From positions 1 to 13,818 of the forward strand of contig JAFUXY010000318.1 in the NCBI GenBank assembly GCA_017477005.1: a DNA stretch of 13,818 nt, given 5' to 3'. The notes beneath the pieces were generated by a model. It did not search any database, was not told where the DNA came from, and saw nothing but the letters and a program-made list of their open reading frames with translations. Numbering within the stretch: position 1 is the first letter of the stretch; the number at the start of each line of letters is the position of its first letter. The position numbers were made by a program, and so were the translations under genes. Below are positions 5,821 through 12,608 of the stretch, piece after piece. This DNA comes from Lachnospiraceae bacterium. GTDB lineage: Bacteria; Bacillota; Clostridia; Lachnospirales; Lachnospiraceae.

Positions 5821-7340
5821 GAACCCTCACTATAATCAGAGGATGACATAGGATATTTCCGATAAAAAGCGCTTGACGCATATTTTTCATCTCTCGTATG
5901 TCGCGTAAAATGATTATCGCAAAGCAGAAACCAATTATAATTTAGGACGCTGGCGTTGTCCGTGTCGTCCCAAGTCACGTCTACGTTGTAATACTTGCCT
6001 CCAAGACGTACAATATTCCAGATATGCTCCTCGGACTCAATGCTGGGAACCGCCCTTGCGTCAAGCCCCGCTTCAAGCGCCATCCGATAAAACAGAACCG
6101 TGTAGCCTTGACATACAGCGCTCCCACTTATCAGGGCGTCATATGCGGCGTGTTTTTCCAACGTTTGGTCATATGTCACCTTGTTCGCAATATAGTCGTG
6201 GATTTCCTTTACTTTTTGGTAATTTGACTTGCCGGACAACCCGAGACTTCCCGTGACAGATTCTATTTGTGACTGAAGCCTTTCTTCCTGCGTAGAGTCT
6301 GTATAATAGTCTATGGTAAAGTGATACGAAACATACTTCCTGTTATACTGCGGAGCATTTATGCTGCTTCCGGATGTGCGGCATTGTTTGCAGTCCCATA
6401 AAATGGCGTCTCCTTCCCGTGAGTTTCCGGTGTGTTCAATTGCCCTATTCCATATATCCAATAAATAGGTCTCTATGCTGCTGGATTTTGGTATTGAAAA
6501 ATATAACTGCACCGCATTCTGTCTTGAAACCATTGCGTCACGCAACTGCTCTACGGCCTCATCCGCAGAGGAAAGATATTCATTTCCAGAATACAATACT
6601 ACCGATTCGTCCTTTTCAACTGTATCAATAACTGCATCTATTGCTCTGCCATCATCGTATACAACAATGGCGGAATCACTGTCTTCATCATATAGGATCT
6701 CCGCTCCGTCACTTTGATCCAATGTAAAGGTTTCCGAAGAACCTCGAACATATTCCTCAAAATCCGCCTCTTCTGCACCCGCAGCATCATCCTCCGTCCC
6801 GTCAATGGCTTCTTCGTAAAAAGGATTCACATAAATGGTTTCTTCGTCCCTGTCCTCCACATCCACCTGAAAGACCTTCCCCACTTCGGCAAAATCCTCG
6901 ATCCTTCCTCCCATTTCCAAGGGTTCGCTTTCATCCGTTTCTGGCATTGCATTCAGCTCGTCTGATCCATCGTTGACCTCTTCCAAAATCAGATCATTCG
7001 CCGAAACATCCCCCTCCTCTTCCTCGAAAGCTTCCTCGTCTATTTTGGCGTCTGGTTCTTCGTCTAGCAACGTCAGCGGCTCATCATCTGGCACATCAAG
7101 TATCGCATCATCTATGCCATCCTGCTCATCGACAAACAGCTCCTCCTGTGATTCCGGTTGTTCTGACTCTTGAATATCTGCAACTTCCTCATTTTCAGGC
7201 AATTCCAGGGTATTTTCATCATCAATAGTAATATCATCCGACGCAAGAACCTCCGTATCAACAACCACACTAAATGATGAGGACAAAACTATTGACATGA
7301 TCAATAAAAGTACCACACTGTGTTTTCCATAATATTTCAT
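5811..7340 (-). CDS. Secreted transglutaminase-like cysteine protein
   Basis: This encodes 509 residues. A signal peptide (about 1-33, hydrophobic core VVLLLIMSIVLSSSFSVVV, ending VLAS) is followed by a long Glu/Asp-rich low-complexity linker (about 34-150) and an intermediate region. The transglutaminase-like core (about 365-480) holds a complete triad: Cys410 in AVCQGYT, His439 in EEHIWN and Asp454 in NVDVTWDD. Such domains in secreted bacterial proteins act as thiol peptidases or amide-crosslinking enzymes on surface or wall substrates; which applies here is unknown. ATG 7340 has AAAGGAGG 5 bases upstream, close to ideal. The last codons and the TGA (5811-5813) overlap the end of the ATPase pseudogene, so the present C-terminal tail (SEGSED) and stop may be a product of that rearrangement. 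The core appears unaffected. Confidence 0.85.
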   Translation of the reverse strand: MKYYGKHSVVLLLIMSIVLSSSFSVVVDTEVLASDDITIDDENTLELPENEEVADIQESEQPESQEELFVDEQDGIDDAILDVPDDEPLTLLDEEPDAKIDEEAFEEEEGDVSANDLILEEVNDGSDELNAMPETDESEPLEMGGRIEDFAEVGKVFQVDVEDRDEETIYVNPFYEEAIDGTEDDAAGAEEADFEEYVRGSSETFTLDQSDGAEILYDEDSDSAIVVYDDGRAIDAVIDTVEKDESVVLYSGNEYLSSADEAVEQLRDAMVSRQNAVQLYFSIPKSSSIETYLLDIWNRAIEHTGNSREGDAILWDCKQCRTSGSSINAPQYNRKYVSYHFTIDYYTDSTQEERLQSQIESVTGSLGLSGKSNYQKVKEIHDYIANKVTYDQTLEKHAAYDALISGSAVCQGYTVLFYRMALEAGLDARAVPSIESEEHIWNIVRLGGKYYNVDVTWDDTDNASVLNYNWFLLCDNHFTRHTRDEKYASSAFYRKYPMSSSDYSEGSED

Positions 7341-7376
7341 CTTTCCCTCCTTTCAGATACAACTTCAATGAGACTT

Positions 7377-7409
7377 AAGGAAGCACTGACTTGATCAGCA
7401 TTTCCTAAA
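7377..7409 (-). other. Imperfect inverted repeat between the frameshifted gene and the transglutaminase-like gene
   Basis: AGGAA/TTCCT outer arms and CTGA/TCAG inner arms, separated by a 3x3 mismatch, can form a hairpin in the 73-base gap before the transglutaminase-like gene. No U-run follows it on the minus strand, so an intrinsic terminator is unlikely. The plus-strand arm GGAAGCACTGA (7379-7389) resembles GGAAACACTGA at 2443-2453, just beyond the adhesin stop, so both could be remnants of a small dispersed repeat. Confidence 0.3.
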
Positions 7410-7411
7410 TT

Positions 7412-7832
7412 CTATTCTTCTGCATTTTTTCGCAGTATTTTCTTTGTTCGACGAATCACCTTCGCAAATGTCCCTTTGTTTACCTCGTTTCCAATGCCCT
7501 CACGATAAAGATAATCCATGCTCCCGTTTAATTCGTGTTTATCCTGTGACTTATTTAATATGGCTTCTCCAGCCTCCTTGTATTCCTCCTCACGAATATC
7601 AACATTGTCTTGGTATTTTATAAATTTTCCATCTTTTACGCCGTATGTAGTCAGATACCAGCCACTACAGGAGACTACACAAGGGTTACCCTCATATTTG
7701 CTTATCTCTGTCCAAAAAATAATCGGACTGCCACCACAACTGACCTGCGCCTGTCCCAGTTTGATACACTTTCCTTTTCTGTATGAAAAAATACCGATTC
7801 TTTTTCCAAATGATTTATTTGCTGATTTTCAT
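7412..7832 (-). pseudogene. Frameshifted small gene of unknown function
   Basis: An uninterrupted 138-codon minus-strand frame runs from 7828 to TAG 7414-7412 but has no in-frame ATG, GTG or TTG near its beginning. An ATG at 7832 with GGAAGGAG about 7 bases upstream reads MKISK and then hits TAA. Skipping one base there joins MKISK to KSFGKRIGIFSYRKGKC and restores a protein of about 139 residues. That protein has four Cys (in KGKCIK, QVSCGG, NPCVVSC), an FWTEISKYEG stretch and a Lys/Arg-rich end (RRTKKILRKNAEE). The ATG lies 16 bases after the stop of the 226-residue gene, so it is the next gene of that operon. It is either a recent frameshift pseudogene, a sequencing error, or, less likely, a programmed +1 shift. 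I do not recognise the family. Confidence 0.5.
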
Positions 7833-7848
7833 AATTGTTCTCCTTCCT

Positions 7849-8529
7849 TCACGGATTTTTCACTATTTCGGCTTTTCTATACCTTTTATTGAATCCTAAA
7901 TCGTACAGAAATAGTTGATTCTCTTCATCCATCTGATTAATCAATAAGGTTGTATTAATCCCCTCTAAGGAATCATCAATAATCGCATTGACAAGTGTCT
8001 TTATTCGCTCTTTTGTCATATCAGAAATGAAAGAATCGAGATCACTATCACTAACCACAATTTCTGATTTATTCCCTTTATATTTCGATATATCTTTTAT
8101 TACAGCAGTTGTAACACTAATTGCAGCGTTCTCCTGATTGTCTGATGTGCTTGATAAATCAATTATGGTAATCTTATATTTCATGGATTTTGTTTTACCA
8201 GTCAGATCAGCTTCTGCGCTTATTAAGACCCCATTATGATTAAGATAAGAATAAGAAAAACCTAACTTTGTTGGTGACTTCCTATATATTTGTGCGATAT
8301 ATCCTATTTTGTCAACAGCGTTCCATTCAATGTAATATTTGTTCTTCCCTTTGTATCCATTATCCCGGATAAAAGCCGATACTTTTTTCACTTGTTCAAC
8401 ATGATCATGCGATGAGGCCTCAACAATCGACAATGTAGAATTGAAATAATTCTCAGCAAAAACAAATGCGAAAACAAACAATAAGATACCAAAACGAAAC
8501 CTCACATTTTTCCTAAAACTACTCATCAT
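7849..8529 (-). CDS. Secreted or membrane-anchored protein of unknown function
   Basis: This encodes 226 residues. The N-terminus has basic residues (FRKNVRFRF) and a hydrophobic core (GILLFVFAFVFA), followed by SIVEASS, consistent with a Sec signal peptide cleaved near residue 38, or an N-terminal anchor. The mature part is Lys-rich with a beta-strand-like middle (KYYIEWNAVDKIGYIAQIY, about residues 64-82) and a helical C-terminal half. It lacks Cys in the mature region and any motif I know. AGGAGG lies 7 bases before ATG 8529. An overlapping second ATG follows at once (MM), so the exact start matters little. The frameshifted gene follows after 16 bases. Base composition is more AT-rich than the flanking large genes, suggesting separate acquisition. 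Confidence 0.72.
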   Translation of the reverse strand: MMSSFRKNVRFRFGILLFVFAFVFAENYFNSTLSIVEASSHDHVEQVKKVSAFIRDNGYKGKNKYYIEWNAVDKIGYIAQIYRKSPTKLGFSYSYLNHNGVLISAEADLTGKTKSMKYKITIIDLSSTSDNQENAAISVTTAVIKDISKYKGNKSEIVVSDSDLDSFISDMTKERIKTLVNAIIDDSLEGINTTLLINQMDEENQLFLYDLGFNKRYRKAEIVKNP

Positions 8530-8614
8530 ACCAATTCCTCCTCGTCTTTAGATACTTATGTGTTGGATAAACCATATTTCCTGCCAAGATAAGATAAGTG
8601 CATTATCCTCTTCT

Positions 8615-8776
8615 TTATATTACAAAACAGAACTTCTCATAAGTAACCCATGTACCTCTCAAAAAGTCCATTGCTTCCGCCGATGCTTTTGCTTCTGCAT
8701 ACATTGGCAAACTCAGATTTATAAAAACTAATACCGCTACTACCACAGATAAACTTTTCTTAATTAACTCCCTCAT
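8615..8776 (-). CDS. 53-residue signal-peptide ORF, probably a truncated secreted protein
   Basis: The frame starts at ATG 8776, with GGAGG 4 bases upstream, and ends at TAA 8617-8615. The protein begins MRELIKKSLSVVVAVLVFIN and has a classic Sec signal peptide: basic start, hydrophobic core, and MYAEAKASAEA as cleavage region. The mature part would be only about 22 residues (MDFLRGTWVTYEKFCFVI at the end). Either this is a secreted peptide, or the gene has lost the rest of its coding sequence, which seems likelier because a stub of this length after an intact leader has no obvious use. No continuation is visible in the other frames before the next gene. The ribosome site and leader argue that it was once a real gene. 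Confidence 0.5.
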   Translation of the reverse strand: MRELIKKSLSVVVAVLVFINLSLPMYAEAKASAEAMDFLRGTWVTYEKFCFVI

Positions 8777-8797
8777 ACTTCCTCCACATCGCTGTTT

Positions 8798-8926
8798 TCA
8801 TTTTACTTTTACCAAGCTATCCGGACCGGCCAACCCTTCCGGGATCTTATTATCCAAAAATAACCACAGTGTATCTGAGCCTTCCCTGTATCGGGATTTG
8901 TTCCCACTTTTCTGGCACTCTCCCAT
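8798..8926 (-). CDS. Doubtful 42-residue ORF
   Basis: ATG 8926 to TGA 8800-8798, protein beginning MGECQKSGNKSRYREGSDTL and ending in PDSLVKVK. AAGGAAGG lies about 9 bases before the ATG, and the stop is 21 bases before the 53-residue ORF. It has no signal peptide and no recognisable domain. Another frame of the same stretch is also open for a similar length, so chance is a real possibility; it may be decayed coding sequence. The remaining bases between the hairpin at 8989 and this ORF show no feature. Confidence 0.2.
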   Translation of the reverse strand: MGECQKSGNKSRYREGSDTLWLFLDNKIPEGLAGPDSLVKVK

Positions 8927-8988
8927 TCTCAATTACCTTCCTTTTTTCCTCACTTCACCCCATCATCCTTTCCAACATCTCTTACAAA

Positions 8989-9024
8989 GCTTCCCGGCAC
9001 ATAGTTCCCCATATGCCGGGAAGC
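8989..9024 (-). terminator. Terminator hairpin after the M23/ricin/Big_2 gene
   Basis: GCTTCCCGGCA (8989-8999) and TGCCGGGAAGC (9014-9024) form a perfect GC-rich 11-bp stem with a 14-base loop, starting 11 bases after the stop codon at 9035. On the minus strand the stem is followed by TTTGT, a short U-containing run. Position and stability fit termination of the transcript for the large secreted peptidase. Confidence 0.7.
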
Positions 9025-9034
9025 ACATAAACGA

Positions 9035-12000
9035 TTATTTCACCGTCACTTTACACGTTGCCGTCTTCCTGCCGTCCTTCGTTGTGACTGTGATGGTCGC
9101 CATTCCCTTTTTGATGCCCTTAACTACTCCCTTGGATGTCACTGTGGCAATCTTCCTGTTTGAACTTTTCCATGTAACAGATTTGTCGGTTGCATTTGAC
9201 GGAGCCACTGTTGCTTTAAGCGTCAGTTTATTGCCCTTTTTGATGGTAGCCGTTTTCTTGTTTAGCTTAACACTATTCACAGAAATTGGCTTTACAGTCA
9301 CCGTACAAGTAGCTTTTTTCCCTCCATCTTTCGTGGTCACAGTGATGGTCGCAGTTCCGACTTTATTTCCTTTGACTATGCCCTTTGACGATACACTGGC
9401 TACTGAGGCTTTACTGCTCTTCCAGGAAACAGCTTTGTTTGTTGCGTAAGAAGGGCTTATTGTAGCTGACAAGCTGACGGTTTTTCCGATCTGGATACTC
9501 GCTGTCTTTTTATTCAGTGCTACTTTCGATACTTTGAAGCTTTTCTTAGTGACTGTTACGGAGCACTCCGCAATCTCATATCCATCATCCGTTATAACCC
9601 GGATCACCGTCGTGCCTTCTTCTACCGCTTCTACAAATCCGTCCTCAGATACGGTCGCTACATCTTCATCGTCACTCTCCCATGTCACGTCCTTGTTGGT
9701 TGCATTTGAAGGGATGACTGTCGCATCAAGGATATCCCATTCCCCCTCCATCAAATGCAAACTTGTCTTATTGAGTGAAACCCCCGTTACGTGAATTTCT
9801 TCCTCGTTTCCTTCTTCTCCGTTTCCTTCTTCTCCGTTCTCTTCTTCCTCTTCCACCGTCACATTACACTGAGCACGGAAACCGCCATCTTGCGTCATTA
9901 CGGAAATTACCGCATCACCTGCACCTATTGCTTCCACTCTCCCGTATGGAGACACGGTTGCAATGTCCTCGTTGTTACTCGTCCATGTTACGTTCTTATT
10001 TGACGCATCATAAGGAGATACAGTAGCCACAAGCGTCACCTTTTCTCCTCTTTGCAGGCTAAGTGTATTCTTATTCAATTTTACTCCAGTCACGCTTGTA
10101 TTTGTTTGTACTTCTTCGATTTTTTCCCAAACCGCATACAGCGTCATATCTTCGTCCTTTGTGTAGGTGGAAGCGGGCTTATAGGATGCTGTTTTAGAAG
10201 CGCTATCCTCAGACCATCCAAGGAATGTGTAACCATCCCGAACAGGCTTGGTATTGGATAGAGCCAGGCTTTCCTTATAATATTTAATCTGTGCAGCCGG
10301 GGCGCCGGATCCTCCGTTCGCATCATACGTCACCGTGTACTCAGCCGGAACAAACATCCATGTCTGGTTTTCCCCACCATGAAAAGGGTATTGTTGCACG
10401 TTCCTGCCATTCTCCGCAATAGCCCGCGCCACGTCCAACGCATATCCGCTGCATCTCCCAATGACAGAATATCCTTTTCCGTTCTTCATAATGGCGAACT
10501 GCTGTGCAATGCTTTCGTTTGTAGAATGCAAGGAGACGTTCGAACTGTTGACGGATACTCCACCATAAATGTCTACGGATTTCCCTGACGCATGATGTAT
10601 GATATCATAATACCCATTACTCCGTTTCTTGACATCAAACGAATTGTATTTGCTTGAGACCGTATCTTCCCAAATTTGAAGATTCGCATTCTCAGCAACA
10701 TTCCCATTATTTCCATCCGCCGCAAGTTCGAAGCTATTGTCAAGACCGCTCAGCAACACGTATCTGCCATTCTCAACTGGCTGAGATGGCTTATAGGGAA
10801 TAAACAGCCATGATTGAGCGTCCGTATCGTTATTTGTATATTGCTGAACGTTTGTCCCGCTAATGGTTCCTCCCCCAGCAACATCCAGAGACAATCCACT
10901 GATTTTTGATTGTATGCGATATCCATTCCCTTTTTCAGAAATTGCCCATCGCTGATTGGACTTTCCATGATTGGATGCTACAATCACATTGGCGCCACTA
11001 TGCGTACCATAATTGTACACATCTAAAGCCATATTTGTGTCCTTTTGCTTAATGGAATAGAATCCGTCATCGTATTTAAGAGTCCACACATCAAAGGCAG
11101 GTATATCACCATTTGTTGCCCCGCATAATGTCACATTCGTAGCATGTGCAGCAGGTTGTTCAGATCCATAAATATCCAGATAATAAAATGTCGTCTTGTC
11201 CGTAGTTCCAGCATTGGCAATCATATAATCCCCATCGGGAATTGTACGATCAAAACCGGACTCCATTTCTTTCCCAAAATTTACATACAACGCCGGATAA
11301 TCAGTGTGATTTTTATGATCTTGATTCCCGGCCGCATCAAATGCGTATATATGCGTCACATACTCCCCGTACTCGTTATTGTGTTCGCTTCTTTTGACAG
11401 TAAATGTCGCCTTGTTTCCCGAAATAGTTCCCTCGTGCCATATTAAATCATCCTGCCCGTTTTTGACGGTCCAGGTCGGAAACTCCACTCTTTCCACTCC
11501 TACATTGTCTGATACATTGCAAGACACGGTATAGCTATCGGCGGTGATATCTGAAACAACAACGTTGGTAATTTGAGGTTTAGTGACATCTGTTACAAAT
11601 GTCCCATAGTTTTCTTTAGATGGATCAACCCCGTTTTTGCTATAAAATGAGCCGTATGATATCCCGAAATGAAGATGTACTCCACTAGCATATCCAGTCT
11701 TGCCAACTCGCCCAATCGTTTGACCCTGCTCCACTCTGCTTCCTCTATCGATATTAGAGGGTATGCTTCCACCCTGCATATGTGCATATTGATAAAATCT
11801 CCCGTCATCGCCCTTAATAACGATACCCGTGCCAAAACCATAACAAGTGTGCATCGACCCATAATGTTGAGAACTACAAGTAAACTTATTCGTAACAGTT
11901 CCACCCAGCGCTGCAACTACAGTTGCCCCATTAATCCCCCCATCTGAAATATCTATCGCACACCCATCGTGGAATCCTTGAGATAGGGATGTATGCCCTG

Positions 12001-12559
12001 GAACCGGCCAAACCAAAGTCGCTGCATATAATTCGTCCGCTTCTTCTGTTTCTTCTTCCTCCTCACCGGCATCAACTTCCGACAAGGCTTCTTCCTCATC
12101 CTCCGCAATACTCTCAGATTCAACCAGTACTTGCTCTTCTATCCCTTCGGACTGATCTTCCTCAATTATTTCATCTATTGATTCCGCATCATCCATCCCA
12201 TCTTCCTCAGTAGATATACTTTCATCCTCGGCGGAAACTTCTGTCGTTTCGTCCGCCATTTCATCTGTCATTTCATCTGTCGTTTCTGTACCTGAAGCCT
12301 CGACCTCTTCTCCAGACTCCTTTTCTGAATCCTGAGTGTCACTTTCTTGCTCTGTCCATTCTTCCTCAACTTCCACCACATCGGATTCAACATCTGCCAT
12401 ATCAGATTCTACGTCTGTCGTTTCTACATCCTCAGTTTCCGCCTCAGCATCGGCTTCCGCTGCGAATACATTTCTAGAATTCACTGTCCCAAATACGATT
12501 CCCACCACCATAGAAATCGCCATTCCTGTTGCCAAACCTCTTCTTAGCCTTTCCTTCAT
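9035..12559 (-). CDS. Large secreted M23 peptidase with Bsp-like, ricin-type, InlB-type and Big_2 modules
   Basis: This encodes 1174 residues. A signal peptide (1-33, ending NVFA) precedes a Glu/Ser/Thr-rich acidic linker (about 35-180). An M23/LytM metallopeptidase domain (about 183-315) follows, with His197 and Asp203 in HDGCAIDIS, His260 in YAHM, and the HLH motif at 295-297. M23 enzymes cut peptide crossbridges or stems of peptidoglycan. A GBS Bsp-like repeat (about 326-430, with the VSDNVGVERVEFPTWTVKNG pattern) leads to ricin-type beta-trefoil segments (about 440-740; QRWAI, QSWLF and QTWMF repeats), likely sugar binding. An InlB-type repeat (about 741-811, YDANGG to LYAVWEK) and four Big_2 domains (about 821-1174) complete it, with a Glu/Gly spacer after the first Big_2. 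GGAGGT precedes ATG 12559. No LPxTG motif is present. The first metal motif is H-x5-D, not the usual H-x3-D. Co-transcription with the LRR gene upstream is likely. Confidence 0.9.
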   Translation of the reverse strand: MKERLRRGLATGMAISMVVGIVFGTVNSRNVFAAEADAEAETEDVETTDVESDMADVESDVVEVEEEWTEQESDTQDSEKESGEEVEASGTETTDEMTDEMADETTEVSAEDESISTEEDGMDDAESIDEIIEEDQSEGIEEQVLVESESIAEDEEEALSEVDAGEEEEETEEADELYAATLVWPVPGHTSLSQGFHDGCAIDISDGGINGATVVAALGGTVTNKFTCSSQHYGSMHTCYGFGTGIVIKGDDGRFYQYAHMQGGSIPSNIDRGSRVEQGQTIGRVGKTGYASGVHLHFGISYGSFYSKNGVDPSKENYGTFVTDVTKPQITNVVVSDITADSYTVSCNVSDNVGVERVEFPTWTVKNGQDDLIWHEGTISGNKATFTVKRSEHNNEYGEYVTHIYAFDAAGNQDHKNHTDYPALYVNFGKEMESGFDRTIPDGDYMIANAGTTDKTTFYYLDIYGSEQPAAHATNVTLCGATNGDIPAFDVWTLKYDDGFYSIKQKDTNMALDVYNYGTHSGANVIVASNHGKSNQRWAISEKGNGYRIQSKISGLSLDVAGGGTISGTNVQQYTNNDTDAQSWLFIPYKPSQPVENGRYVLLSGLDNSFELAADGNNGNVAENANLQIWEDTVSSKYNSFDVKKRSNGYYDIIHHASGKSVDIYGGVSVNSSNVSLHSTNESIAQQFAIMKNGKGYSVIGRCSGYALDVARAIAENGRNVQQYPFHGGENQTWMFVPAEYTVTYDANGGSGAPAAQIKYYKESLALSNTKPVRDGYTFLGWSEDSASKTASYKPASTYTKDEDMTLYAVWEKIEEVQTNTSVTGVKLNKNTLSLQRGEKVTLVATVSPYDASNKNVTWTSNNEDIATVSPYGRVEAIGAGDAVISVMTQDGGFRAQCNVTVEEEEENGEEGNGEEGNEEEIHVTGVSLNKTSLHLMEGEWDILDATVIPSNATNKDVTWESDDEDVATVSEDGFVEAVEEGTTVIRVITDDGYEIAECSVTVTKKSFKVSKVALNKKTASIQIGKTVSLSATISPSYATNKAVSWKSSKASVASVSSKGIVKGNKVGTATITVTTKDGGKKATCTVTVKPISVNSVKLNKKTATIKKGNKLTLKATVAPSNATDKSVTWKSSNRKIATVTSKGVVKGIKKGMATITVTTKDGRKTATCKVTVK

Positions 12560-12608
12560 AGCACACCTCCATTTTAATCCTTACATTTCAGAGTTATCTA
12601 TTATTGTT

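Noticed and set aside
7518..7892. 124-codon plus-strand ORF
   Set aside because: It is opposite the frameshifted minus-strand gene and its neighbour; no ribosome site or domain was seen, and the minus frame is more protein-like.
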